Positions 24,334 to 33,158 of a stretch of 45,060 bases of DNA are shown here, piece by piece; the stretch's first letter is position 1; every line of letters starts with the position of its first letter. Source of the DNA: an uncultured Lachnospiraceae bacterium (lineage in GTDB: Bacteria > Bacillota > Clostridia > Lachnospirales > Lachnospiraceae). Both the position numbers and the translations under genes were made by a program. The stretch lies in assembly GCA_947175055.1 (NCBI GenBank), contig CAMWLJ010000016.1, positions 1 through 45,060 of the forward strand, given 5' to 3'. Under the pieces are notes generated by a model. That model saw nothing but the letters and a program-made list of their open reading frames with translations, was not told the origin of the DNA and did no database searches.

Positions 24334-25305
24334 TTACGAATTATTGATAAAATTTTGCAGCTGCTTTAAGTGTGCGCGCTGCTGGGTTCCTAAGATCTGG
24401 TGGCATATACTTGATGACATATGTACTCTCAAGGTGTCGGTGCAGTCGGTAAAGGACATGATAAACTGTTTGCAGGATGTCTTTGTCTCTCCCATTTTCC
24501 GCAGGATATACGTAATGAGTATGATGTAGGCGTCAATATATTTAAAATCGAGATTGCATAGGCCGACCTCCGATTCCAACAGGGAGATGAGACGTTGGTT
24601 AACTTTCCCGGTCTGGAACCTGGTATCAAATATCGTGTTGTTGTGTGCTATGGCATTCCTTAAATCCTTGATCGTGTAGATGATATACTCCGTAAGTTTA
24701 CCGTCGGCATCCAGATTGCCGGGAAGATGCAGGATTTTGGATGTATGCAGCTTGACATTGACATTGGCACAGGAGAAGAATGCGCCAAATTCTCCCAATG
24801 TCAGAGACTCAAAAACGGCCCAGATGGGAATTGACTGATCGGCGTCAAAAAAGTGATTGACGGATTGCTTTTTGTTCGTGTAGTCTCGAAGAAGCGCGCT
24901 GTTTATCTTTCCTTTTAAGATCATACGTTTTGCATACTGCTTATGATAGGAATCACTTCCTGGTGTATAGGAGCGGTAATCGGTAACGGACCGGTTGAAA
25001 ACGACATCCAGATTCTCAGAACCGCTGTCTTTTAAGACGGATTCGATCACATAGCTTTTCAGCGCGTTCTCAATAAACATTACCTTGGGATAGAGGATGG
25101 TCTTAAGCTGCAGATCGAATTTATTGAGGGCAATGACTTCGTCCAAAGTAGAAAAGAAAATTCTGTGGTTCGGATTTCTGATGAAACGATAGCCTTTAAA
25201 TCCGTGGTAATAGCCGAGGTTCCGCAGGGACTGCGCCTGATTGCTTTTGACGGTTATAGAATGATGGTTTCTTAAATATTTCATCAGCTGGTTTATGGTC
25301 AGCAC
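24334..25305 (-). CDS. Abi family (AbiD/AbiF-type) abortive infection protein
   Basis: A 323-residue Abi_2-family protein. The N-terminal region LTINQLMKYLRNHHSITV with LGYYHGFKGYRF is typical of AbiD/AbiF. A HEPN-type RX4H motif, RNAIAH, is at residues 216-221 and would give RNase activity as in other HEPN effectors. Such proteins stop phage growth by cell suicide or dormancy. The start is a GTG at 25305: GGAGG at 25318-25314 lies 8 bases upstream, and a longer TTG start at 25320 would put the ribosome binding site inside the gene. It stands alone, with its own promoter and terminator and no adjacent antitoxin or other defence gene. Confidence 0.85.
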   Translation of the reverse strand: MLTINQLMKYLRNHHSITVKSNQAQSLRNLGYYHGFKGYRFIRNPNHRIFFSTLDEVIALNKFDLQLKTILYPKVMFIENALKSYVIESVLKDSGSENLDVVFNRSVTDYRSYTPGSDSYHKQYAKRMILKGKINSALLRDYTNKKQSVNHFFDADQSIPIWAVFESLTLGEFGAFFSCANVNVKLHTSKILHLPGNLDADGKLTEYIIYTIKDLRNAIAHNNTIFDTRFQTGKVNQRLISLLESEVGLCNLDFKYIDAYIILITYILRKMGETKTSCKQFIMSFTDCTDTLRVHMSSSICHQILGTQQRAHLKQLQNFINNS

Positions 25306-25338
25306 GAAAGTATCCTCCAAATACTACAAGATGATTTT

Positions 25339-25347
25339 ATTATAGCA
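25339..25347 (-). promoter_or_regulatory. Extended -10 promoter of the Abi gene
   Basis: On the minus strand TGCTATAAT, an extended -10 with perfect TATAAT, about 35 bases upstream of the GTG start. No good -35 box is visible. Confidence 0.5.
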
Positions 25348-25404
25348 TACAAAAGTAGTCCGATGAAGACAGAATCGGTAAAAAATGCCGATTTTTATAA
25401 TACC

Positions 25405-25433
25405 TGTTAAATAAATTTGAAACATGCTATAAT
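25405..25433 (+). promoter_or_regulatory. Extended -10 promoter of the GH31 gene
   Basis: TGCTATAAT at 25425-25433 with a weak -35 (TGTTAA at 25405-25410, 17-bp spacing). The start site would be near 25440. No clear catabolite (cre) site was seen. Confidence 0.5.
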
Positions 25434-25531
25434 CGTAACAATTAAGATGATGAAAAGCCGACGGCAGGTTGAAGGTTTGGGACTTGCCGGTATGGCGACC
25501 TAATGCCGGGCAGGGGATGAAGGAGGAAGAG

Positions 25532-27883
25532 ATGGCAAAAAAGGTAGAAGTAAGTTACAACCCGCAGCTGGGCTATCTGGCGACGGTCTTCAAACATGAT
25601 TTTGATTTTCTGACGGGAGTCAGGAGCTATGAGGTGCGAGACTGCGGCGTGACTTTTGAGGCAGAGACTTACCATAAGAACAGGGCGGTGGTGACGATCG
25701 ATCTGGTGGGGGCAAATGCGGTCAGATTCCAGATGTTTCCTTATGGGAATACAGAGTGTTTCCGTAATGAGGTGTTTTCCCTTGCCGGGCAGGAGCCGGT
25801 TACAGTCTCGGAGACGGAGGAATTTATCTGTATTGGCGGCCATCGCCTGGAGGTGCGGGTGAGAAAGCACCCCTGGGAGGTCAGCTATTACTATGAAGAC
25901 CGGTTGGTCACTAAAGAGCAGGTTCGGGATTCCAACGTGGACAATATGTGTAAGAACCTGCCCATCGGCTTTACGCTGGATGAGAATAAGCAGATACGGA
26001 AGGTACATGAGACGATGTATCTGTATGCCGATGAGAGCTTCTATGGTTTCGGGGAGAAGTTCACGGATTTCAATAAGAGAGGACAGACGATCAACTGCTG
26101 GCAGACCGATGCGCTCAGCACCAACACCGAGCAGTCTTACAAGAATCATCCTTTCTTTGTGAGCAGCCGGGGATATGCCGTATTGTTGAACAGTTTCACC
26201 AGATCCCGTTTTGATATGGGAACAATCTCCGGCGTAGCCTACAATATGGAAGTGGAAGACAAGTATCTGGACTATACGATCCTGTTCGATAAGAATCTAA
26301 AGGCATTGCTGCGGGATTATACCGGCATGACGGGAGCGGTGCCGATGATCCCCAAGTGGGCTTTCGGACTCTGGATGTCAAAGTGTTCTTATCAGACACA
26401 GGAAGAAATCTACGAGGTGGTGCGCACGGCCGAGGAGCATAAGATCAAGATCGATGTGATCCATATTGACGGTTGGCAGAGAAAGCCGGACGCCGGCGCC
26501 TGGGAGTGGGATCTGGAGCGGTTTCCCGATCCTGCCGGCATGATCCGTTATCTGAAAGAACATCATATTCATCTGAGCCTCTGGATCTATCCCTACATTG
26601 ACGAGCACTCGGCATTTTTCGAGATGGCCCGGGAAAAGGGGTATCTGGTAAAGGACGGCGAGGGACAGCCGGTCAAATTCTATGCAACGGCCCTGAGCGA
26701 GTCCAGAGTGGGCTGTTTTGACTTCACAAATCCGGCGTTTCTTACGTGGTACAGAGAACGGGTGAAGGCCGTGATCGAACTGGGCGTGGGTGTGATCAAG
26801 ACGGATTTTTCGGAGGCGGTTCCGGCATATGCAGTCTATCATGACGGTTCCAATGGGGTACAGGGTCATAACAAACTTACCTTTTTGTATGCAAAAACGA
26901 TCTACGATATCATGAAAGAAGTCAAAGAAGAGAGCGGAGAGTGCCCGATGTTGTGGGGACGCAGCGGTTATGCAGGCTCTCATATGATACCGGCGGCCTG
27001 GGCCGGGGATTCTTCCACCCATCTGAACAACCATGCCTCCATCTTAAGAGGCGGGTTGAGCATTGCCATGAGCGGGGTGCCGTTCTGGGGCTTCGATATG
27101 GGCGGCTTCTACAATACTGACCATGACGGCTATGAGTGTCCGCCGGAGACGGAGGAATATGTGCGGAGCTGTCAGTTCGGGTTGTTTGGTCCTCTGAGCA
27201 GATGCCATGGGAAGACACCGAGGGAGCCGTGGAACTTCGGCATGGAAGCGGAGGCGGTTTTCAGGACATGTAATGATGTCAGGCACCGTCTGCTGCCGTA
27301 TCTGTATACCGCAGCCTATAAGGCACATACGGATTCCGTGCCGATGCTGCGGCCGCTCTTGATGGAATACCCACAAGACCGGAATGTGAGGAACCTTGAC
27401 TTGCAGTATTTCCTGGGAGACAGTCTGCTTGTGGCGCCGGTGTTCGATCAGGACGAATTTGCCATGTATCTGCCGGAAGGACGTTGGGTGAATTTCCATA
27501 CCCATGCGATGACAGAGAAAGGAGGATGGATCCGGCCGGAAATCCATCAGGAGCATATTCCTGTATATATCCGGGAGGATGCGGTCATCCCGATGCTGGC
27601 CCGGGTGCCGGAGGACAGCGAGGCGCCTTACGGTGAGATGGAGCTGGTGGTACATCTTTCCTCAAAGATAGAGGAGAAGATCTATGACGTTGACCGGGCG
27701 TATCATTTTATAGCCGGGTACGCGGAAGATGGTACGGTTATGATCGATACCGATCTTCCTGCCGGGCGGATCTTATTATGTATGGCTTGCAGACCGGCGG
27801 CAGTGACTGTCAACGGCAGAGCGGCGAAAGCAGTGGAAGAAGACGGTGCCGTATATAAGGTCATGTGTAATGAAGCGATGTGA
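25532..27883 (+). CDS. Glycoside hydrolase family 31, alpha-xylosidase/alpha-glucosidase-like
   Basis: A 783-residue GH31 enzyme with no signal peptide, so intracellular. An N-terminal beta domain contains YGFGEKFTDFNKRG, as in YicI-type alpha-xylosidases. The catalytic barrel follows. The nucleophile is D425 in KTDFSE, and the acid/base is probably the Asp in WAGDSSTH after WGRSGYAGS. FWGFDMGGF and RHRLLPYLYTAAY are further GH31 marks. Overall it is closest by eye to YicI-like enzymes, which release xylose or glucose from the non-reducing end of oligosaccharides. GGAGGAAGAG sits before the ATG at 25532. It is monocistronic, with no sugar transporter next to it. Confidence 0.88.
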   Translation: MAKKVEVSYNPQLGYLATVFKHDFDFLTGVRSYEVRDCGVTFEAETYHKNRAVVTIDLVGANAVRFQMFPYGNTECFRNEVFSLAGQEPVTVSETEEFICIGGHRLEVRVRKHPWEVSYYYEDRLVTKEQVRDSNVDNMCKNLPIGFTLDENKQIRKVHETMYLYADESFYGFGEKFTDFNKRGQTINCWQTDALSTNTEQSYKNHPFFVSSRGYAVLLNSFTRSRFDMGTISGVAYNMEVEDKYLDYTILFDKNLKALLRDYTGMTGAVPMIPKWAFGLWMSKCSYQTQEEIYEVVRTAEEHKIKIDVIHIDGWQRKPDAGAWEWDLERFPDPAGMIRYLKEHHIHLSLWIYPYIDEHSAFFEMAREKGYLVKDGEGQPVKFYATALSESRVGCFDFTNPAFLTWYRERVKAVIELGVGVIKTDFSEAVPAYAVYHDGSNGVQGHNKLTFLYAKTIYDIMKEVKEESGECPMLWGRSGYAGSHMIPAAWAGDSSTHLNNHASILRGGLSIAMSGVPFWGFDMGGFYNTDHDGYECPPETEEYVRSCQFGLFGPLSRCHGKTPREPWNFGMEAEAVFRTCNDVRHRLLPYLYTAAYKAHTDSVPMLRPLLMEYPQDRNVRNLDLQYFLGDSLLVAPVFDQDEFAMYLPEGRWVNFHTHAMTEKGGWIRPEIHQEHIPVYIREDAVIPMLARVPEDSEAPYGEMELVVHLSSKIEEKIYDVDRAYHFIAGYAEDGTVMIDTDLPAGRILLCMACRPAAVTVNGRAAKAVEEDGAVYKVMCNEAM

Positions 27884-27932
27884 AAAACAGTACACTTTGC
27901 ACAAAAAACCAGCAAAAAACAATAAAATCCGG

Positions 27933-27961
27933 TTGTAATATGTCACTATCTCGGATATAAT
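27933..27961 (+). promoter_or_regulatory. Promoter of the 6S RNA
   Basis: TTGTAA (27933-27938), a 17-bp spacer and perfect TATAAT (27956-27961). The start site is predicted near 27968. Confidence 0.75.
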
Positions 27962-27967
27962 AGAAAT

Positions 27968-28193
27968 AACCTGAAATGTGCGAGAAAGTCTTGTTATTTT
28001 GAACCTACAGATACTTTAAACGGGATTCTTATATTGCCATATAGATGTCAGGCCTCCGGCTTTAGGCCTTATGCAGTGGAAGACAGAAGTATGGTTGCGG
28101 TTACCCACCTAGCTTTGCTAGGAGTCAAAATACAAGATTCGGCATTTCGGGTCATACAGAAGAAAAAGCAGTCGCATCATGCGGCTGCTTTTG
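27968..28193 (+). ncRNA. ssrS: 6S RNA
   Basis: Global regulator that mimics an open promoter and binds the housekeeping RNA polymerase. The primary sequence resembles B. subtilis BsrA at three places: TTTTGAACCTA followed by ATACTTT and CGGGA in the 5' half, the CCCACCT hairpin, and TCAAAATAC in the 3' half. The closing stem pairs ACCTGAAATG near 27969 with CATTTCGGGT near 28152. Between them are the long central stem and bubble expected of 6S. A terminator hairpin (AAAAGCAGTCGCA at 28164-28176 with 28180-28192) closes the gene. The processed RNA would be about 190 bases. I identify it by eye; a covariance search would settle it. Confidence 0.82.
28164..28193 (+). terminator. Terminator of the 6S RNA gene
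   Basis: A 13-bp stem with one G-T wobble and a TCA triloop; its last bases are TTTT. Confidence 0.7.
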
Positions 28194-28312
28194 CCATGAT
28201 GGAAGCTTGGAACAGAGGCCGAAATAAGGCCTGGGCACATCATAGATGAAAGTATAAGATCGGGAAAAGGCAGGGATGAGAAATCGGGACCGGAATAAAA
28301 TATGACACAGGA

Positions 28313-30631
28313 ATGCTGCTTAAACTGGCATTGATCTTTTTTTGTCTTCTTTTTTTAGTCTGTATTTGGCTGGGCAGAAAGGAACGGGACAGGGAACCTT
28401 TGCAAGGGGAGAAGATCACCGTGGAAGATGTAGTGATCTTGCTAAAGGCACTGGATCTTTCCGTTGAGGATTTGAGTTTTCATAATGATAAGTCGTCTTG
28501 GTCAGTGTACCTGACTTATGGGCAATACATAGAGATCTACGAGAAGTTAAACGGTGCAGAAATGAATCTGCCGGACCATAAAGACAAATATAAAGAAGAG
28601 CAGGAAGTATTGAAAGAAGATTGGTATGCGGCGTACCGTCTGATGCTGGCGCATCTGGACACAGAGTCTTCAATTTGGGAGACAACGGTATTTTTGATGA
28701 AGCTGGATACCGAATCCAAGCAGGCGTACACGGACAACGGCGGTATGGAAAGCCCCTATCATTATCGTTCGTCTTCCTTTGAGCAGAATGTCCTGCAGCA
28801 GCTCAGGGTCTACGTAAAGGGAGATGAGATGCTGACGGTATGTGAGATCCTGCGGCAGGATTATGTGCTAAATAACGTATGGGTAATGGAAGTTTCAGAT
28901 AACGTATTGGAATGTTTTTACCATCAGATCGTATTTCGTGTGAAGGCGGACACACCGGCAGAGAGAGAAAGCGTGGCCGATCTGACGTTTCGTGACGGAA
29001 AGCTGACCGATGTAAAAGAGAAAACGGAAAAGATACATGGCAAACTGCTGCGGGTGACAGAAGACGAGTTAGAGATAGAGGATCAAGGCGTGTATCCGAT
29101 CGCCGAAGACATGGAGGTATATAAACTTTACGGAAGCCTGCGGACAATGGACAGAGCAGACTTGCGGATCGGATATGCGGATACGGATTTCGTAGTATAT
29201 CAGGGTAAGGTGTGTGCCGGATTGATCTCCGGGGAGGAGGCGGCGGACAGGATCAGAGTGCTGCTGAAAAATACAGTACATAACAGTGATCATCATGAGG
29301 AAGTACAACTGGTAGTGGATGGGGAAACGATACAAGTAAGAGCGGAAGATTTACAGATAGGAGAGCGCAGAATCTATCAGTGTGCGGCTTTGACAGATAA
29401 GGTGCTCGTGCATGCGGAGGGAATCGTTAAGGAAGACCATGCGTATCGCGGAGCAATAGAGTGTTACCGGACGACAGACGGAATGGTACTGATCAATGAA
29501 CTCCCTTTGGAAGAATATTTATATGCGGTGGTGCCAAGTGAGATGCCTGCATCGTATCCGCTTGAAGCACTGAAAGCACAGGCGGTCTGCGCCAGGACCT
29601 ATGCTTATCAGAACATTGTGAAGGCGGGGCTGCCGGAGATAGGTGCGCATGTGGACGACACGACGAGTTATCAAGTCTATCATAACGGCAGCGAAAATGC
29701 GGCCAGCACTACGGCAGTCAAAGAAACAAGCGGAATCTTACTGACCTGGCAGGGGGAACCGGCACAGAATTATTATTATTCCACATCCTGTGGTGTCGGT
29801 ACCAATGCGGGAATCTGGAAATCGAGAGAGGCGGGAGATATCCCTTATCTGCAGGCGGTGCGGTTAAAACAGCCTGAAAATACGGATGGGGAAAGCAACG
29901 AAACACAGCAGGTGCAGGCTGCGGGCAGGGAAGTATCAGAACAAGGCGAAATGATCACGGCGATGGCAGGAACAGATAAAACGACAGCGGCAACAGAAGC
30001 CGAAACAAGGGCGCAAACGCCGGATGATCTAAAAGATGAAGATACCTTTTACCGTTTTATTACATCGAAGAATGATGAAGATTTGGAGAAAGAGGAGCCA
30101 TGGTATCGTTGGCGGTATACGGTTGAAAAATTGGATGCGAAAACTATGACTGCCCGGATACAGGCGCGCTATGCGGCCAGTCCACAATCCGTTTTGACAA
30201 AGACACAAGGGGACTATTATGTATCCCAGCCTGTGGAAGAACTGGGAAAGATCAGAAATCTGTCCGTTGCAAGGCGGGGGGCCGGCGGTGTGGCAGAAGA
30301 ATTATTGATCGAGACGGATACGGGAAGCTACAAGATCGTGTCCGAATATAATATTCGCAGCGTTCTGTGTGACGGGATAAGTGAAGTGGTAAGACAGGAT
30401 GAGAGTACGACTGTCCCGAAGACGTTGCTGCCAAGCGGATTTTTTGTTCTGGAAACTGGAAAAGAAGAGGGGAATGTGATAGGATATACGTTGACTGGCG
30501 GTGGTTACGGCCATGGTGTAGGGATGTCGCAGAACGGTGCCAGAGCGCTGGGAAGAGAAGGGGCGTCCTACCGTGTGATCCTGGAGTACTTTTTTAAAGG
30601 CTGTGAGCTTGAACGGCTCGATCAAGAGTGA
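28313..30631 (+). CDS. SpoIID/LytB-domain protein, long form
   Basis: A 772-residue protein with an N-terminal membrane anchor (MLLKLALIFFCLLFLVCIWL) and a long uncharacterised extracytoplasmic region (about 25-370). A SpoIID domain then begins at about 375. The motif VVPSEMPASYPLEALKAQAV carries E410, the position of the catalytic Glu in SpoIID lytic transglycosylases. A Thr/Ala/Glu-rich insertion of about 60 residues follows (near 520-580), and the end has GGYGHGVGMSQNGA. SpoIID itself is about 340 residues and drives engulfment; this protein is more than twice that and may be a general wall enzyme or regulator. The start is uncertain: only AGGA directly touches the ATG. Confidence 0.82.
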   Translation: MLLKLALIFFCLLFLVCIWLGRKERDREPLQGEKITVEDVVILLKALDLSVEDLSFHNDKSSWSVYLTYGQYIEIYEKLNGAEMNLPDHKDKYKEEQEVLKEDWYAAYRLMLAHLDTESSIWETTVFLMKLDTESKQAYTDNGGMESPYHYRSSSFEQNVLQQLRVYVKGDEMLTVCEILRQDYVLNNVWVMEVSDNVLECFYHQIVFRVKADTPAERESVADLTFRDGKLTDVKEKTEKIHGKLLRVTEDELEIEDQGVYPIAEDMEVYKLYGSLRTMDRADLRIGYADTDFVVYQGKVCAGLISGEEAADRIRVLLKNTVHNSDHHEEVQLVVDGETIQVRAEDLQIGERRIYQCAALTDKVLVHAEGIVKEDHAYRGAIECYRTTDGMVLINELPLEEYLYAVVPSEMPASYPLEALKAQAVCARTYAYQNIVKAGLPEIGAHVDDTTSYQVYHNGSENAASTTAVKETSGILLTWQGEPAQNYYYSTSCGVGTNAGIWKSREAGDIPYLQAVRLKQPENTDGESNETQQVQAAGREVSEQGEMITAMAGTDKTTAATEAETRAQTPDDLKDEDTFYRFITSKNDEDLEKEEPWYRWRYTVEKLDAKTMTARIQARYAASPQSVLTKTQGDYYVSQPVEELGKIRNLSVARRGAGGVAEELLIETDTGSYKIVSEYNIRSVLCDGISEVVRQDESTTVPKTLLPSGFFVLETGKEEGNVIGYTLTGGGYGHGVGMSQNGARALGREGASYRVILEYFFKGCELERLDQE

Positions 30632-30713
30632 ATACGCGAAAACATATATAGGAAGATAAATAGTACACCGGAGAACTATTAGAATGCTGGTAAATAATGA
30701 TAAAAGGTGAGTT

Positions 30714-31571
30714 ATGAAGACTGTTTACAGGTTATTTTATATATTGCGTGATTTTAACTGGCAGATGACGAGGAAGAATATCAGCGCATTTGCGTCCAGC
30801 ACATCTTTCTTCCTGTTTCTGTCCATGATTCCGTTGCTGATGGCATTATGTGCCATTTTGCCGTATACGCGACTGACAGAAGAGAACCTGCTCATGGCGA
30901 TCACCAAATTTACGCCGGACGCCATGAATGGTCTGGTAGTCAGCGTGGTATCCGATGTATATGCGCGGTCAGCCGGGACGATCACGATCTTTGCGATCGT
31001 TACGATCTGGTCGGCTTCCAAGGCAATGCTGGCGCTGATCCGGGGGCTGAATGCGGTGAATGATTTTGAAGAGAGACGTAATTATTTTGTGCTGCGGTTT
31101 ATCGCATGCATCTATACGGTGATCATCCTGGCAGCGACGATTCTGGCACTGCTTGTCATGGTGTTCGGCAATGTGATCGTGAATCTGCTGCTGGCAGATA
31201 TTCCGCCGTTACATATCCTGGTGCAGTTCGCTATGCGATTTAGGTTCTTGTTTTCCTGGGCGATCCTGACCTTTGTATTTGCCCTGATCTATGCTTATGT
31301 GCCCAGCAATAAGCTGCGGTTTAAGGGGCAGATTCCCGGGGCGGCTTTTTCCGCCATTATGTGGGGTGCCGCATCCTACGCTTTCTCTATCTATGTGGAT
31401 CATTTCAACGGATTCGGTACTTATGGCGGTCTGACGACCGTAGTAATCATGATGCTGTGGTTTTACTTGCTGATGTATATTCTTATGATCGGAGCTCATA
31501 TCAATCGATATTTTGGTCCGGTATACAAATTTCTGTTTGGATGGCTTGACAAGTCGGCAAAAAGTCACTAG
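30714..31571 (+). CDS. YihY/virulence factor BrkB family membrane protein
   Basis: A 285-residue inner membrane protein with about six TM helices. Family marks include FASSTSFFLFLSMIPLLMAL near the N terminus, AIVTIWSASKAMLALIRGLNAVN, and the C-terminal GAAFSAIMWGAASYAFSIYV with YGGLTTVVIMMLWFYL. It was once called ribonuclease BN, which is incorrect for this family; the substrate is unknown. AGGTGA precedes the ATG. Its last codons contain the -35 box of the pheST promoter. Confidence 0.88.
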   Translation: MKTVYRLFYILRDFNWQMTRKNISAFASSTSFFLFLSMIPLLMALCAILPYTRLTEENLLMAITKFTPDAMNGLVVSVVSDVYARSAGTITIFAIVTIWSASKAMLALIRGLNAVNDFEERRNYFVLRFIACIYTVIILAATILALLVMVFGNVIVNLLLADIPPLHILVQFAMRFRFLFSWAILTFVFALIYAYVPSNKLRFKGQIPGAAFSAIMWGAASYAFSIYVDHFNGFGTYGGLTTVVIMMLWFYLLMYILMIGAHINRYFGPVYKFLFGWLDKSAKSH

Positions 31572-31574
31572 AAT
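31546..31574 (+). promoter_or_regulatory. Promoter of the pheST operon
   Basis: TTGACA (31546-31551), a 17-bp spacer and TAGAAT (31569-31574). The -35 lies inside the 3' end of the YihY gene. The start site near 31581 coincides with the beginning of the T-box leader. Confidence 0.75.
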
Positions 31575-31580
31575 GTATGA

Positions 31581-31871
31581 GAAGAATGGAAAGACTGTGA
31601 AGGTGTCAGTAGAAGACTGTTTTCCGCCAGAGAGAGGGAGCCGGCGGCTGGAAGTTCCCTTCGGTTCAGACAATACTTTGAATTTCCCACTGGAGTCGCC
31701 TGGATGAATTTATCAGTAGTCCGGGCCGTTACGGCACGTTACGTCGAATGAAGTGTCTGTTGGCAGACAGCGGTAATGTTTTTAGGGAGCATCCGTAGTC
31801 TGGGACAGGAAACTGGGTGGTACCGCGGAGATGATTCGTCCCATGTGTGATCGTTGCACGTGGGATTTTTT
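31581..31871 (+). promoter_or_regulatory. T-box riboswitch, phenylalanine
   Basis: Leader that senses uncharged tRNA-Phe. The T-box core GGGTGGTACCGCG is at 31815-31827 and pairs with the tRNA acceptor end. The specifier loop GAATTTCCCAC (31680s) offers TTC (31684-31686) or the overlapping TTT; both are Phe codons. The terminator stem TCCCATGTG (31839-31847) with CACGTGGGA (31857-31865) is followed by six T residues; the alternative antiterminator would use the T-box side. Matches the gene it precedes (pheS). Confidence 0.92.
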
Positions 31872-31974
31872 ATTTCATAGGAAAGAGCTTGTTGCTGTAA
31901 AATTTGACTTGGGTAAAAGGAAAGATCTTATGCCTGAGGTTACAGAACCGCACACTGAGAGAGGAGCTTTGTAA

Positions 31975-32997
31975 ATGATGAAAGAGAAGTTAGAGCAGAT
32001 TAAGGCGGAAGCACTGCGTCAGATCGCGGCCAGCGACGCGCTGGAGAAGCTGAACGAAGTGAAAGTCAATTATCTGGGGAAGAAAGGGGAATTGACAGCA
32101 GTCCTGAAAGGGATGAAGGATGTGCTGCCGGAAGAACGTCCCAAGGTGGGGCAGCTTGTCAATGAGACGAGGGCAGAGATTGAGAGAGTATTGGAAGAAT
32201 CAGTAAAGAAGATGGAACAAATGGTTAGGGAGGCAAAGATGAAGCAGGAAGTCATCGACGTTACGCTTCCTGCCAGGAAGAATAATGTCGGACACAGGCA
32301 TCCCAGTACCATAGCATTGGAAGAGGTGGAAAGGATCTTCATCGGTATGGGCTATGAAGTGGTGGAAGGTCCGGAAGTGGAGAAAGATTACTACAATTTT
32401 GAGGCATTGAATATCCCGGCAGATCATCCTGCAAAGGATGAACAGGATACGTTCTACATCACGGGAGACATTTTGTTGCGTACCCAGACATCTTCAACAC
32501 AGGTACACGAGATGGAGAAGGGCAAGCTTCCGATCCGCATGATCGCACCGGGGCGAGTGTTCCGGTCAGATGAAGTGGATGCCACACATTCTCCCTCTTT
32601 CCATCAGATTGAGGGGTTGGTGATCGACAAGAATATTACCCTGGCAGATTTAAAAGGTACTCTGGCAGAGTTCGCGAAGGAGTTATTCGGAGAAGGTACG
32701 AAAGTTAAGTTCAGGCCGCATCATTTTCCCTTTACGGAGCCCAGTGCCGAGATGGATGTAACCTGCTTTAAGTGTGGTGGTAAGGGCTGCCGCTTCTGTA
32801 AAGGGGAAGGGTGGATCGAAATCTTAGGTTGTGGTATGGTACATCCGCATGTCCTTGAGATGAGTGGTATCGATCCGGAGAAATATTCGGGATTTGCTTT
32901 TGGTGTGGGACTGGAACGTATCGCATTGTTGAAGTATGAAATAGACGACATGAGATTACTATATGAGAATGATATCCGCTTCCTGAAGCAGTTCTGA
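31975..32997 (+). CDS. pheS: Phenylalanyl-tRNA synthetase, alpha subunit
   Basis: A 340-residue class II catalytic subunit. The N-terminal coiled coil is at about 1-90. Motif 1 region [15 protein letters not shown], motif 2 [21 protein letters not shown] and motif 3 [13 protein letters not shown] are all present. A CxxC-GGKG-CxxC cluster (near 262-272) is normal for Firmicute PheS. GAGGAG precedes the ATG pair; 31975 is taken as the start. Controlled by the Phe T-box. Confidence 0.96.
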   Translation: MMKEKLEQIKAEALRQIAASDALEKLNEVKVNYLGKKGELTAVLKGMKDVLPEERPKVGQLVNETRAEIERVLEESVKKMEQMVREAKMKQEVIDVTLPARKNNVGHRHPSTIALEEVERIFIGMGYEVVEGPEVEKDYYNFEALNIPADHPAKDEQDTFYITGDILLRTQTSSTQVHEMEKGKLPIRMIAPGRVFRSDEVDATHSPSFHQIEGLVIDKNITLADLKGTLAEFAKELFGEGTKVKFRPHHFPFTEPSAEMDVTCFKCGGKGCRFCKGEGWIEILGCGMVHPHVLEMSGIDPEKYSGFAFGVGLERIALLKYEIDDMRLLYENDIRFLKQF

Positions 32998-33158
32998 GCC
33001 GTGACTGGTATTTTGTGCTTGAAGTTCCAGTGCAAATATTTGTACAAGGGTTTTTGGTATCGGGTATCAAGTTAAGAATATTCTCTCGGGAGCTTGCTTG
33101 TCAGGAATAGGGAAAAGGAAAGAAGATTGGCGTAGAACGCTTCGGAATGGAGGTAAAG

